Shown piece by piece: positions 7,938 to 16,488 of a DNA stretch of 64,000 bases. The DNA comes from Bacteroides intestinalis (GTDB lineage Bacteria; Bacteroidota; Bacteroidia; Bacteroidales; Bacteroidaceae). A program made the translations under genes and the position numbers. A model generated the notes under the pieces. That model saw only the letters and a list, made by a program, of their open reading frames with translations. It did not search any database and was not told where the DNA came from. The stretch is taken from the NCBI RefSeq assembly GCF_902364365.1, contig NZ_CABJDN010000004.1, positions 514,705-578,704 of the forward strand, given 5' to 3'. Every line of letters starts with the position of its first letter. The first letter of the stretch is position 1.

Positions 7938-8531
7938 ATGGCAAAAGGAAAAAGAAAAGTTCCTGATATAAACTCAAGTTCTACAGCGGATATCGCTTTC
8001 CTATTGTTGATCTTCTTCTTGATTACGACTTCTATGGATACGGACCGTGGTTTGGCAAGACGTTTGCCGCCACCGCCTGAACAAGACCAACCGAAGGATG
8101 AATCAGATAAGGTTAAGGAGCGTAACGTAATGACAGTCTTCTTGAACATGAATGACCAACTCATGGCCAATGGAGAGTACATCAATGTAGATCAATTGAG
8201 AGATAGGGCAAAAGAATTCATTGCTAACCCGTATAATGATGAAACCAAACCGGAAAAGCATGCAAAAGAGATACCTTTCTTTGGCACTATGCAGGTTACG
8301 GAAAAGCATGTAGTTTCTTTGCGTTGCGACCGTGGATCTTCCTATAAGGCATATTTGGCGGTTCAGAATGAACTGGTAGCTGCTTATAATGAGTTGAGAG
8401 AAGAATTGGCTCAGGAAAAGTTTGGTAAGAATTATGCTGCTTTGGACGAAGACCAACAAAAAGCAATTCGTGATGTATATCCTCAGAAGATTTCTGAGGC
8501 AGAACCTAAAAAGTACGGAGAAAAGAAGTAA
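7938..8531 (+). CDS. exbD: ExbD/TolR family biopolymer transport protein (first copy)
   Basis: ExbD partners ExbB in the inner membrane and binds TonB in the periplasm. The 197-residue protein has a single helix at about 17-32 (TADIAFLLLIFFLITTSM) with the conserved, protonatable Asp at residue 18, and a periplasmic part starting with a PPPP linker. It is longer than enteric ExbD (about 140 residues), with an extended periplasmic domain. The stop overlaps the start of the second exbD by 1 bp. Two different ExbD genes suggest a heteromeric complex, as commonly seen in Bacteroidetes. Confidence 0.9.
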   Translation: MAKGKRKVPDINSSSTADIAFLLLIFFLITTSMDTDRGLARRLPPPPEQDQPKDESDKVKERNVMTVFLNMNDQLMANGEYINVDQLRDRAKEFIANPYNDETKPEKHAKEIPFFGTMQVTEKHVVSLRCDRGSSYKAYLAVQNELVAAYNELREELAQEKFGKNYAALDEDQQKAIRDVYPQKISEAEPKKYGEKK

Positions 8532-8995
8532 TGGGAAAATTTAATAAGACTGGTAAACGCGAAATGCCTGCGTTGAATACTTCTTCTCTACCTGACCTTA
8601 TCTTTACTCTGTTGTTCTTCTTTATGATTGTAACAACAATGCGTGAGGTAACATTAAAGGTTGAGTTTAAGGTTCCGCAAGCTACAGAATTGGAAAAACT
8701 GGAAAAGAAATCTTTGGTTACGTTTATCTATGTAGGAAAGCCTACAGCTGAGTTTCGTAAGAAACTGGGTAATGAAAGCCGTATCCAATTGAATGATAGC
8801 TATGCTGAAGTTGCTGAAATTCAAGACTACATTATTGGTGAACGTGCCAGTATGAAGGAGGAAGATCAGCCTCAGATGACTGTTTCTTTGAAAGTTGACC
8901 AAGATACGAAAATGGGTATCGTAACAGATATCAAAGAAGCTCTTCGTAAAGCTTATGCATTGAAACTTAACTATTCTGCGCAACCGCGTCAGTAA
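8531..8995 (+). CDS. exbD: ExbD/TolR family biopolymer transport protein (second copy)
   Basis: The 154-residue product is a second, shorter ExbD with one helix at about 21-37 and the conserved membrane Asp at residue 22 in LPDLIFTLLFF. Its periplasmic domain differs strongly from that of the first copy, so the two are not a recent duplication. It ends the exb operon and is followed by a terminator. With TonB encoded nearby at 3026 the set probably powers outer membrane uptake of B12, metals or glycans; the exact TonB partner is not shown by the sequence. Confidence 0.88.
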   Translation: MGKFNKTGKREMPALNTSSLPDLIFTLLFFFMIVTTMREVTLKVEFKVPQATELEKLEKKSLVTFIYVGKPTAEFRKKLGNESRIQLNDSYAEVAEIQDYIIGERASMKEEDQPQMTVSLKVDQDTKMGIVTDIKEALRKAYALKLNYSAQPRQ

Positions 8996-9018
8996 AAAGT
9001 TAATCAAACTATAAAAAA

Positions 9019-9056
9019 ATAAAGGGTGCTTATTCAAAGTAGGCACCCTTTATTTT
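9019..9056 (+). terminator. Bidirectional terminator between exb operon and GNAT gene
   Basis: ATAAAGGGTGC and GCACCCTTTAT form a stem flanked by A-rich sequence on the left and TTTTTTAT on the right. It lies between convergent genes and can serve both strands. Confidence 0.85.
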
Positions 9057-9593
9057 TTATCCCTTTACATTATATACTTCTCTGTATATAGAGTCTTTTA
9101 CTGTTTCAAAATCCCTTTCACACTCTAAATCTCCATGGGCCATAAGCAACATAGGAAGATATTCATCTGTAGGTCTGTATGGAGGTTGAAGATATGGTTT
9201 TTCCCAGAGCACGAATCCTTGGCGCTTATAGAAATTAATACGTCTTTGGGCCATTTCTTCTTCCGGCATTTCCACTTCCAGGACAATAGGGTGTTGAAGC
9301 AACTGGCATAAATGGTTTAAAACATTCTTTCCATGTCCGCCATTACGCTGGGCTGGATCTACGGCGAAATGTTCGACATAGTAGAATTTGCCGAAATCCC
9401 AGTAGGTAATAAAACCTACAGGAGTATCATGATGGAAAATAATATTGTTATAGAAGTGAGGTCTACTATCGGTGTACAGGCGCAGCTCCTCTAACGGTCG
9501 GTGCTCTTCCGGTGGGAAGGCAGCGGTTATCAACTGTTCCATGTACTCATACAAAAATCCATCAGCGGTGCTGATACGTTGAAGTCTGATCAT
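9057..9593 (-). CDS. GNAT family N-acetyltransferase
   Basis: The 178-residue protein has the GNAT fold signature, with FAVDPAQRNGGHGKNVL around residues 76-92 supplying the acetyl-CoA pyrophosphate loop (QRNGGHGK, 82-89) and a late FYKRQGF motif. It would transfer an acetyl group from acetyl-CoA to an amine, but the acceptor cannot be told from the sequence. It lies 30 bp after the M64 peptidase gene on the same strand and may be co-transcribed with it. No signal peptide is seen, so it acts in the cytoplasm. Confidence 0.85.
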   Translation of the reverse strand: MIRLQRISTADGFLYEYMEQLITAAFPPEEHRPLEELRLYTDSRPHFYNNIIFHHDTPVGFITYWDFGKFYYVEHFAVDPAQRNGGHGKNVLNHLCQLLQHPIVLEVEMPEEEMAQRRINFYKRQGFVLWEKPYLQPPYRPTDEYLPMLLMAHGDLECERDFETVKDSIYREVYNVKG

Positions 9594-9623
9594 ATTGTTG
9601 GTCTTTAAAGTTTAGTTCTCTTA

Positions 9624-10901
9624 TTATTTTGTATAAAAATCAATGAGTCTTTGCAGTGCTCGTTGGCATACCGGACAAAATGTAGGATGTTCATTGGTAC
9701 GCATGCGGCAGTTATCAGCAGGACGGAATATCCCTTTGGCAGAATATCCACCTCCTTCATACACTCCTACCGGATACTTTGCCTGTTCGCTTACAGGAGT
9801 AGGGACAGGAGTACCTTTGACAAGCATATCTTCCCATTTAGAAGCGAAATCTATGCGGGTACTTATATTTTGTTCCCAGGGTTCTGTATCCAATGGGTAG
9901 GTATCTGTCATAACATCATCATCGTAGAAATATTCATCGGCCAACCCTCCGAAACTGTGTCCGAATTCGTGTACAACTACCGGGCGGAACATTGGATGAT
10001 GGGCTGTAGTCAGGGTATAAGCATTATAGATACCACCACCTCCATATTCTTCAGTATTGGCAAGAATAATAATGTGTTCATACGGTATTCCGGCCAAAGC
10101 ATCATGTATGGCCTTGACGTGGCGGGTAGTTAGGTAACGGTCAGAATAGAATGTGCTGAAATGCGAGTTAAAAGCCGTATGCTTCCATTCTCCTAAGCGG
10201 GGGACACTTACACCACTGTCGTCAGAAGGACTGGCGACGGCTACAATATTGAAGCGATTTTTCATACTCTTGAACGGTTCGTGTGAGAAGAGGCTTTCAC
10301 AGGCAATTTCCGCATCCTGATAGAATACGTTCATCTCTGCAGGGGTATATCCTTCGGCAAGGATGGCCACATCGATGCACTTGTCAGTTTCACCGCTCTT
10401 TAGCAGATATTTATGTGGAGTGATATGTACAGTTCCTTTCTGATGAATAAGTATATCATCCGGGCGTACAGTGTGCGTCAGACGCGTGCGCACTTCTTTT
10501 CTCGGGCTTAACAGGGTAATTTCTATTTCTACAGGACGGAGCGGGTAGGGTAATAGAAAGGTATTTTCAAATCCTTTGGTGACAGCTTTGGCTTCGTCCG
10601 TTTCCAGCCACTCTTGAAAGAGAGAAGAAAAAGAAGTCGTATAGATTGTCTTTCCACTTTCCAAATCCTTCATGATAATTTGTCCGTTGCCTTGCAAAGG
10701 TAGTTCAGCCAAATGATGACGCCTTCCGGCCCATGATGGAAGTACGGACAGTTCATCCAAACATACATTCTGGCGGGAAGCGTCTCCTGTAAAGATATAA
10801 TCAACACGCAATGTCTTATCGGCAAAATACTCAGTGTAGTTTTGCGCATAGCCTATTGTTACCATCAGTAGACACAATGCAAGTACAAGATATTTTTTCA
10901 T
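9624..10901 (-). CDS. Secreted M64 family metallopeptidase
   Basis: The 425-residue protein has a signal peptide (1-19, ending GYAQ), a beta-rich N-terminal region typical of Bacteroidetes M64 proteins, and a C-terminal zinc protease domain. The catalytic motif HEFGHSFGGLADEY lies at 311-324, with H311 and H315 as zinc ligands, E312 as the catalytic base and D322 as the likely third ligand. M64 includes the IgA-cleaving enzyme of a gut Clostridium, but most Bacteroides members are uncharacterised, so an immunoglobulin substrate is only a possibility. The promoter belongs to the palindromic module at 10927-11000. Confidence 0.88.
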   Translation of the reverse strand: MKKYLVLALCLLMVTIGYAQNYTEYFADKTLRVDYIFTGDASRQNVCLDELSVLPSWAGRRHHLAELPLQGNGQIIMKDLESGKTIYTTSFSSLFQEWLETDEAKAVTKGFENTFLLPYPLRPVEIEITLLSPRKEVRTRLTHTVRPDDILIHQKGTVHITPHKYLLKSGETDKCIDVAILAEGYTPAEMNVFYQDAEIACESLFSHEPFKSMKNRFNIVAVASPSDDSGVSVPRLGEWKHTAFNSHFSTFYSDRYLTTRHVKAIHDALAGIPYEHIIILANTEEYGGGGIYNAYTLTTAHHPMFRPVVVHEFGHSFGGLADEYFYDDDVMTDTYPLDTEPWEQNISTRIDFASKWEDMLVKGTPVPTPVSEQAKYPVGVYEGGGYSAKGIFRPADNCRMRTNEHPTFCPVCQRALQRLIDFYTK

Positions 10902-10926
10902 AACAATCTTATTTTGTAGTTATAGG

Positions 10927-11000
10927 CAAAGATAATGCAAATTGAGCGCAGAACTTTCATGCTTGCATGAAAAAGTTATGCCGAGGTGCAGCTTATCTTC
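10927..11000 (-). promoter_or_regulatory. Composite palindrome and -7 promoter module (copy 2, before M64 peptidase)
   Basis: On the minus strand it reads GAAGATAAGCTGCACCTCGG, then a palindrome around TTTCATGCAAGCATGAAA, then ATTTGCATTATCTTTG, which ends in a perfect -7 box (10927-10934). It is nearly identical over its whole length to 19445-19517, which has the same orientation relative to its own gene. No TTTG occupies the -33 position; the palindrome arm lies there instead. Confidence 0.7.
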
Positions 11001-11087
11001 TTTCCACCCTATTTATCGCAACTGCGGGTTTATTCATTTTTTAGTAAGAAAAGTAATAAATCGTATTTTTATTGGGAAAAATTTCGC

Positions 11088-11095
11088 TAACTTTG
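11088..11095 (+). promoter_or_regulatory. -7 promoter element for the Lrp/AsnC gene
   Basis: TAACTTTG matches TAnnTTTG and lies 59 bp before the ATG at 11155. No convincing -33 TTTG was found. Confidence 0.45.
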
Positions 11096-11154
11096 CACAT
11101 TATCGTATGAGAATACGGTGAGGCAATCGTTATTTATTAATCATAAAATTAGAA

Positions 11155-11631
11155 ATGGGACATCATCAATTGGATACTTTAGACGAGCAAATACTGAAAT
11201 TGATTGCAGATAATGCCCGTATTCCTTTCTTGGAAGTGGCAAGAGCTTGTAATGTTTCCGGCGCAGCCATACATCAACGCATACAGAAACTGACGAATTT
11301 AGGTATCTTGAAAGGATCGGAATATGTTATCGATCCGGAAAAGATCGGTTATGAGACTTGTGCTTATATTGGTATTTATCTGAAAGATCCGGAATCATTT
11401 GACGCAGTGACAAAGGCACTTGAAGCTATTCCGGAAATTGTGGAATGTCACTTTACGACAGGTAAATATGATATGTTTATCAAACTTTACGCACGCAATA
11501 ACCACCATTTGCTGAGCATTATCCACGATAAATTACAGCCACTGGGGTTAGCGCGTACTGAAACACTGATATCCTTCCATGAAGCCATTAAGCGGCAGAT
11601 GCCGATTATGGTTGAGGTAGATGAAGATTAG
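11155..11631 (+). CDS. Lrp/AsnC family transcriptional regulator
   Basis: The 158-residue protein has an N-terminal helix-turn-helix (about 6-55, LDEQILKLIADNARIPFLEVA onward in two parts) and a C-terminal RAM/AsnC ligand domain (about 70-145, with the CHFTTGKYDMFIKLYARN stretch). Such proteins form octamers and respond to amino acids. It stands alone, divergent from the M64 gene and convergent with folA, whose stop lies only 3 bp away. Its targets cannot be read from this window. Confidence 0.9.
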   Translation: MGHHQLDTLDEQILKLIADNARIPFLEVARACNVSGAAIHQRIQKLTNLGILKGSEYVIDPEKIGYETCAYIGIYLKDPESFDAVTKALEAIPEIVECHFTTGKYDMFIKLYARNNHHLLSIIHDKLQPLGLARTETLISFHEAIKRQMPIMVEVDED

Positions 11632-11634
11632 GAA

Positions 11635-12123
11635 TTACTTACGGATATAATCCACAAATGCATAGGGGCAGGGATGTTTCTCGTCGGCAAGATGAGATTC
11701 CCTGCTTTTTTCGCGCCATATTGTGGAATCTACAGTTGGGAAGTAAGCGTCTACCTGAGGTGCTTCTGCATCAATTTCTGTCAGGCAAAGCATGTCTGCC
11801 AATGGAATTGCCTGTTTATATACACTTGCTCCACCGATAATATATACTTGTTCCTTCGGTTGACAGCTTTGCAAAGCTGCTTCGAGGGTAGGGAATACTT
11901 CTGCACCGGGATATTGGGTTGCCGGATTGGACGAAAGCACTACATTTCTCCGATTGGGCAGTGCACCTTTAGGCAGGGATTCAAATGTTTTTCTTCCCAT
12001 GATGATGGTGTTCCCTGTGGTCAATGCCTTGAAACGTTTTAAATCATTGGGAAGCCAGAATAATAATTTATTTTGGAAACCGATTCCTAAGTTGCGGTCT
12101 ACGGCGGCGATGATATTAATCAT
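11635..12123 (-). CDS. folA: Dihydrofolate reductase
   Basis: DHFR regenerates tetrahydrofolate from dihydrofolate with NADPH. The 162-residue protein matches E. coli DHFR in length and keeps the key acidic residue at D27 in LPNDLKRFK, the IIMGRKTFESLP motif, and VYIIGGASVYKQ near the C-terminus. It follows thyA by 18 bp on the same strand; ThyA makes the dihydrofolate that DHFR recycles, so a thyA-folA operon is well supported. It ends 3 bp from the convergent Lrp/AsnC stop, with no terminator between. Confidence 0.96.
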   Translation of the reverse strand: MINIIAAVDRNLGIGFQNKLLFWLPNDLKRFKALTTGNTIIMGRKTFESLPKGALPNRRNVVLSSNPATQYPGAEVFPTLEAALQSCQPKEQVYIIGGASVYKQAIPLADMLCLTEIDAEAPQVDAYFPTVDSTIWREKSRESHLADEKHPCPYAFVDYIRK

Positions 12124-12141
12124 GATTGGATTTATGATTTG

Positions 12142-12936
12142 TTAAACAGAAACTTTACCGGCAATATGCGGATGCGGGTCGTAATTTATCAATTCGAAAT
12201 CTTCATATTGGAAATCAAAGATACTCTTCACGTCCGGGTTTATCTTCATTTGCGGCAACGGACGTGGTTCGCGGGAAAGTTGTAGTTTTACCTGTTCCAG
12301 ATGATTCAGATAAATATGCGCATCACCAAGTGTATGAATGAAGTCTCCTGCTTTCAATCCTGTTATTTGTGCCATCATCTGCAACAGTAGGGCATAAGAT
12401 GCAATGTTGAAAGGTACACCGAGAAAAATGTCCGCACTGCGTTGATAGAGTTGGAGACTCAGCCGTCCGTTTGCCACATAGAATTGAAAGAAAGCATGAC
12501 AGGGAGGAAGATTCATATTGTCAAGATCTCCCACATTCCAAGCACTGACAATGATGCGGCGGGAATCCGGATTATGAAGAATTGTTTCTACAGCCTCACT
12601 GATCTGATCGATGGAACCACCTTTGTAATCAGGCCAGGAACGCCATTGGTAACCGTAAATATGTCCCAAGTCACCATTCTCATCCGCCCACTCGTTCCAG
12701 ATGCGAACACCATGATCTTGCAGATACTTGGCATTGGTGTCTCCATTCAGGAACCATAGCAATTCATATATAATCGATTTCAGATGCAGCTTTTTGGTGG
12801 TGAGGCAGGGAAAGCCATCATCCATATTGAAGCGCATTTGATGTCCGAATACGCTGATTGTACCGGTTCCGGTACGGTCTTCCTTGTGTACGCCCTCGGT
12901 TAATACCCGATTGAGCAAGTCTAAATATTGTTTCAT
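12142..12936 (-). CDS. thyA: Thymidylate synthase
   Basis: ThyA methylates dUMP to dTMP using methylene-tetrahydrofolate. The 264-residue protein equals the E. coli enzyme in length and has the catalytic C146 in [10 protein letters not shown], the RTGTGT motif near residue 22 and the dUMP-binding [17 protein letters not shown] stretch. It heads a thyA-folA operon. A -7 box (TACCTTTG at 12990-12997) lies about 54 bp upstream, overlapping the terminator region of the preceding gene. Confidence 0.97.
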   Translation of the reverse strand: MKQYLDLLNRVLTEGVHKEDRTGTGTISVFGHQMRFNMDDGFPCLTTKKLHLKSIIYELLWFLNGDTNAKYLQDHGVRIWNEWADENGDLGHIYGYQWRSWPDYKGGSIDQISEAVETILHNPDSRRIIVSAWNVGDLDNMNLPPCHAFFQFYVANGRLSLQLYQRSADIFLGVPFNIASYALLLQMMAQITGLKAGDFIHTLGDAHIYLNHLEQVKLQLSREPRPLPQMKINPDVKSIFDFQYEDFELINYDPHPHIAGKVSV

Positions 12937-12963
12937 GATTGCAGATTACGAATTATAAACAAC

Positions 12964-12990
12964 AAAAGAGGCAATCTTTTTTGCCTCGCC
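12964..12990 (-). terminator. Terminator of the cardiolipin synthase-like gene
   Basis: On the minus strand GAGGCAA and TTGCCTC pair around AAAAGA, followed by TTTTGTT. It lies between the end of the gene at 13061 and thyA. Confidence 0.6.
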
Positions 12991-12997
12991 AAAGGTA
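12990..12997 (-). promoter_or_regulatory. -7 promoter element for thyA-folA
   Basis: TACCTTTG on the minus strand fits TAnnTTTG. A start site a few bases downstream would fall within the terminator hairpin of the upstream gene, so the two elements share bases. Confidence 0.45.
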
Positions 12998-13060
12998 ACT
13001 AAACTTCGGCAGATAGCATAGAATAATTTTCAATTAAAAATTAGAGGAACGGCGGTATAA

Positions 13061-14299
13061 TTAAAGGAACGGTGTCATAAGGTTACCCACCCAACCTACA
13101 AACTTCTTCCACCCGGAACGTTTTTTCCAAACTTCGGGAGTCAATAGCGTACTATTCTTTTTATCCCGTTCAAACATATCATTCAACTGGTGAGTGATTG
13201 TAGGATCGAAAATAAACGCATTCGTTTCGAAGTCATATCGCAGGCTGCGGCTATTCAGATTGGCCGTACCCACAGTACAGAAATTCCGGTCTACCATCAT
13301 AATCTTGGAATGGTGGAAACCTCCGTTAAAGAGATAAACTTTTGCCCCTTTCTTCATCAGCTTGTGTACGATATAGAAAGATGCTTCCGGGGTGAAAGGA
13401 ATATCAGAAACAGCAGGTATCATAATTTCTACTTCAGTACCTTTCTTTAATGCATATTTAATGGCTTTCCGGATAGATTTGGTCGGTACAAAGTAAGGGT
13501 TCACAATTTGTATGCTGTGTTGCGCCGATCCAATGGATGCTGCATAAGCGTGACTGATAGAGCGGGGAGTTTCCCGTGGTGTACGGTCTACTATTGCTAT
13601 TTCTTCGGCTATACTGTCGGGGAGTTGCGGTATATCCGGAAAGTAAACGGGACCGCCGACGTGCTGTTTAGTCTCCTGGTTCCACATGGTGAGGAAAATT
13701 CCTTGCAGATAGCGTACGGCATCTCCTTCGATGCGCATGTGCATGTCGTGCCATTGACCGATTTTGGGTAGTCCGGTGATGTAATAGTCGGCGATATTCA
13801 TTCCACCGGTATATCCTATTTTTCCGTCAATCACTACAATTTTCCGGTGGTCGCGGTGCATAGCATGATTGATCCACGGGAAGGTAATCGGGTCGAATTT
13901 CACAATTTCAATACCTCGGTTACGGATTGCTTTCAGATGATGTTTCTTTAATGGTTTGTTATTAGACCAGTTACCGAAAGCGTCGAAGAGAGCGCGGACT
14001 TCCACACCTTCTTGTACTTTTTCAGCCAGTAAGTCAAACAGGGCATTGGCAATGGAGTCGTTGCGGAAGTTGAAGTACTCCAAATGAATGTGATGTTTGG
14101 CATGGCGTATTTCTTCGAAGAGATCAAGAAATTTCTCCCGCCCGCTCATCAGTAGTTTTACTTCATTGTTAGCGGTGACCGGAATGCCTTGTTGTTGCAG
14201 ATAATGCACCACGAGCGAGTCACTGGTGGCGACTTGCGCGTGAATATTTCCTATAAAAAATAATGCAGATGATAATATGATGAATAATATTCTTCTCAA
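13061..14299 (-). CDS. Phospholipase D / cardiolipin synthase-like protein with signal peptide
   Basis: The 412-residue protein has two HKD motifs, HRKIVVID near residue 150 and HSKIMMVD near residue 328, each with a following GG or GTAN segment, which defines the PLD superfamily and fits cardiolipin synthase. Cardiolipin synthases usually start with one or two membrane helices; here the N-terminus is a cleavable-looking signal (1-22, ending IHAQ), which suggests a periplasmic or lipid-facing enzyme. A TATCTTTG -7 box lies at 14338-14345. Cardiolipin synthesis is the best guess; another phospholipid transfer or hydrolysis is possible. Confidence 0.8.
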   Translation of the reverse strand: MRRILFIILSSALFFIGNIHAQVATSDSLVVHYLQQQGIPVTANNEVKLLMSGREKFLDLFEEIRHAKHHIHLEYFNFRNDSIANALFDLLAEKVQEGVEVRALFDAFGNWSNNKPLKKHHLKAIRNRGIEIVKFDPITFPWINHAMHRDHRKIVVIDGKIGYTGGMNIADYYITGLPKIGQWHDMHMRIEGDAVRYLQGIFLTMWNQETKQHVGGPVYFPDIPQLPDSIAEEIAIVDRTPRETPRSISHAYAASIGSAQHSIQIVNPYFVPTKSIRKAIKYALKKGTEVEIMIPAVSDIPFTPEASFYIVHKLMKKGAKVYLFNGGFHHSKIMMVDRNFCTVGTANLNSRSLRYDFETNAFIFDPTITHQLNDMFERDKKNSTLLTPEVWKKRSGWKKFVGWVGNLMTPFL

Positions 14300-14337
14300 A
14301 ACTTCTTACGCTTAGTTAGTTTTTCTAATTGAGTCGA

Positions 14338-14345
14338 CAAAGATA
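14338..14345 (-). promoter_or_regulatory. -7 promoter element for the PLD-family gene
   Basis: TATCTTTG on the minus strand, 38 bp before the ATG. No TTTG at the expected -33 distance. Confidence 0.5.
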
Positions 14346-14375
14346 CAATTTATTGATGAGAAATGTTTGCTCAGT

Positions 14376-14420
14376 TAAAAAAAATTAGCCCTTGACCTGT
14401 AGAAAGCAGGTAAGGGCTAA
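14376..14420 (-). terminator. Terminator of the ECF sigma operon
   Basis: On the minus strand TTAGCCCTTACCTG pairs with CAGGTCAAGGGCTAA (one mismatch), followed by TTTTTTTT. It lies 50 bp after the stop of the last gene of the sigma operon. Confidence 0.85.
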
Positions 14421-14469
14421 CTAAACTATTGTAAGGGCAAACGGATTTATTGCAAGGGATAAGTGAACT

Positions 14470-14805
14470 TTATGCTAAAGAACAAATCTTGCGATATCCT
14501 AAGTAGACAAGTACTACGGCCGCTATAATCAGTGATTTGGGGTCGAGTTCTGCTGCACCGCTTTGTACGGCACTGGTGAAAGTCTCGCGCAAAGCTCCCA
14601 GCACCAGTTGCAAACCATCAAGAACAAAGAATAACACTACGGCAAGCGTAAAACAGAACAAGCTCCACAGCTGCGAAATCCGGTAATACCGGTCGGGCAG
14701 GTGGTGCATCACGCGACGGCTGAAGCCGTTATCTTCTATCTCTTTCCGATTGTCAGAGAAGAATTGCTGCAAAAGTTTATCATCAGTTGTTTCCGTCATA
14801 ACCAT
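14470..14805 (-). CDS. Small membrane protein, candidate anti-sigma factor (DUF5056-like)
   Basis: The 111-residue protein has a charged N-terminal part (about 1-45, with FSRRVMHHLPDRYYR) and two membrane helices (about 46-68 and 89-108). It resembles Bacteroides proteins filed as DUF5056. It overlaps the end of the ECF sigma gene by 23 bp, so the two are translationally coupled, and the layout of soluble N-terminus plus membrane segments fits an anti-sigma factor. No zinc-binding HxxxCxxC motif is seen. The start may be ATG 14803-14805 or 14797-14799. Function is inferred from context. Confidence 0.7.
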   Translation of the reverse strand: MVMTETTDDKLLQQFFSDNRKEIEDNGFSRRVMHHLPDRYYRISQLWSLFCFTLAVVLFFVLDGLQLVLGALRETFTSAVQSGAAELDPKSLIIAAVVLVYLGYRKICSLA

Positions 14806-15331
14806 TTTGTTTTAAGTAGATAGCCATTTTTTCTTTCGCCCGCGAGAGGTGGCTTTTAACTGTTCCCGCCGGGCATCCCGTGATATCTGCAATTTTTTCG
14901 ATGCTCTGATCTTCCATGTAGAACAAGGTAATGCAGGTTCGTTCCATTTCTTTTAGTGTTGCCAGTGCTTGGTAAACGTCCATTTGTTGTCCTACGTCAT
15001 CCTGACTGGTGTTCCAGTGAGTATCCACTTCCCGGGTGTCGAGGTCGGCTGTCTCCTTCCGACTGCGAAGATAATCATAAAATACATTATATGCAATACG
15101 GTAGAGCCAGGTGGAGAAATTGGACAGGTTTTTGAATGAAGCCAGGTTAGTGTAGGCTTTGATAAACGTGTCCTGCGCCAAGTCGTCACTCAATTCGTTG
15201 TCGCCGCAAGTAAGGTTGAGAAAGAACCGTCGCACGGGCGACTGGTATTTCTTCACCAACTGGTCGAAGGCCTTGGTGTTGCGAAACACCACGACCTGTG
15301 CGACTAACGATATGTCATTGAGTTGGCTCAT
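14783..15331 (-). CDS. ECF-type RNA polymerase sigma factor
   Basis: The 182-residue protein has sigma region 2 (about 20-90, with DDLAQDTFIKAYTNL and FSTWLYRIAYNVFYDYLR) and region 4 (about 125-175, with MEDQSIEKIADITGCPAGTVKSHLSRAKEKM split over the HTH), and no region 3, which defines ECF sigma factors. Its start overlaps the gene at 15328 by 4 bp and its end overlaps the membrane protein at 14470 by 23 bp, forming a tightly coupled three-gene unit. The signal it answers to is unknown. Confidence 0.93.
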   Translation of the reverse strand: MSQLNDISLVAQVVVFRNTKAFDQLVKKYQSPVRRFFLNLTCGDNELSDDLAQDTFIKAYTNLASFKNLSNFSTWLYRIAYNVFYDYLRSRKETADLDTREVDTHWNTSQDDVGQQMDVYQALATLKEMERTCITLFYMEDQSIEKIADITGCPAGTVKSHLSRAKEKMAIYLKQNGYDGNN

Positions 15332-15969
15332 CTCTCCCGGTTGTTCTTTTTATTAGAGTCCTGTGTATAATAAATAACTAATTGCCCGAATCCGGTGAAC
15401 ATGATCAGTAGTCCGACGCAGCCGATTCCAAAGTTCTCGGTAATGGCCCAGAGGAAGATGAACAATCCGATGCCGATGAAGATGTTTTTGATACCTTTGG
15501 TACGGATATCTTCTGTTTTCTCTGCATTCTTGAAGAAGTCTTCGGGTAGTTGTTGTCCATTCGAAAGTGCTTGTTCTGCAAGGCGGTATTTGGCTTTTCG
15601 ATTTTTGTAATTGAAGAAGAATACCGTAAAGATGATGAGTAGCGGCAGACCGAAGATGAAGACGAGGGCAGTAACTGAAATAATGGTTTTAGAAGTTTTG
15701 CTGCCTAAATCGAACTCCCAGTCCCAATCACTGCCGTTGTGGTGTTTCCATCCCTTATCGCTTTTGCTGTCTGAACTACTGCCTTCGTAGGTCATGATGC
15801 TGAGCGTATCGGTTACCGTCTTTCCGTCGATGGTAGTATCGCACAGTTCAATTACGCGTTTTTTGTTCCCCTGACTATCGTTTTCTGTAATCGTTCTGTT
15901 TTTTGCCTGCACCAGTGAACATAATGTCACGGTGGCGATGAGTGCTAAAATTATTCGTTTCATAATCAT
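15328..15969 (-). CDS. Secreted/membrane protein of the sigma operon (DUF6249-like)
   Basis: The 213-residue protein starts with a signal peptide (about 1-22), has a Ser/Asp/Lys-rich extracytoplasmic stretch (about 55-90) and then three hydrophobic helices (about 95-117, 158-175 and 178-198). It resembles Bacteroides proteins filed as DUF6249. As first gene of the ECF cassette, coupled by an ATGA overlap, it could sense the envelope condition that the sigma factor answers. Start may be the ATG 15967-15969 or the one two codons later. No catalytic motif is visible. Confidence 0.7.
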   Translation of the reverse strand: MIMKRIILALIATVTLCSLVQAKNRTITENDSQGNKKRVIELCDTTIDGKTVTDTLSIMTYEGSSSDSKSDKGWKHHNGSDWDWEFDLGSKTSKTIISVTALVFIFGLPLLIIFTVFFFNYKNRKAKYRLAEQALSNGQQLPEDFFKNAEKTEDIRTKGIKNIFIGIGLFIFLWAITENFGIGCVGLLIMFTGFGQLVIYYTQDSNKKNNRER

Positions 15970-16216
15970 ATTTTGTTTTATCTTTTATTTTTTCTTTGTG
16001 TGTTAGACGTATCATGCCAGTTAGAAAGTTGCAAAGAGACGACATTTTTTTTAGAAAATCGGTATTATCTGAAAGTATTTGCAGAAATTTTAGATGTAAG
16101 GTGAAGAAGGGGATGATAGGATTGATTCTTTCCGGGAAAATAATGAATCAAAGATTGCTGATGACTTTCTTGTTAGTTTGTTGATAATCAGTTAATAGTA
16201 TTTACCGAAAGCTTAT

Positions 16217-16327
16217 CGTAAGATGTAAAAGCGTTTCCCGCCGTATGTAACGGCCTTTACCTCGGCATGTAAATGGAGTTACCGTGTGGAGTGAACAAAG
16301 TTACCATTTGGGGTAAACAGAATTTCC
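16217..16327. repeat. Array of five imperfect 22 bp tandem units
   Basis: Units start near 16217, 16240, 16262, 16284 and 16306. Each has a GTAA-type core (ATGTAAA, ATGTAAC, ATGTAAA, AGTGAAC, GGTAAAC) and ends in GTTTCC, TTTACC, GTTACC, GTTACC or TTTCC. The last four are exactly 22 bp apart. GTAA near the middle and TTAC near the end also make each unit weakly palindromic. Confidence 0.65.
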
Positions 16328-16488
16328 ATGAAAGGAAAACGACTATGTACTTATAAATGTGAAGTAAGATAATTCATAACCGAAAAGCAATGAATCAGTT
16401 TTATTTAATAATAATGTAATATCAGACATCTTGTACTCATAAGATGTAGGTATTTTGCTCTATATCCGGCTAAAACAACTAAATCCGG

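Noticed and set aside
15996..16184. 62-residue frame in the gap before the TonB receptor locus
   Set aside because: No promoter, ribosome site or protein-like motif; composition matches the noncoding flank.
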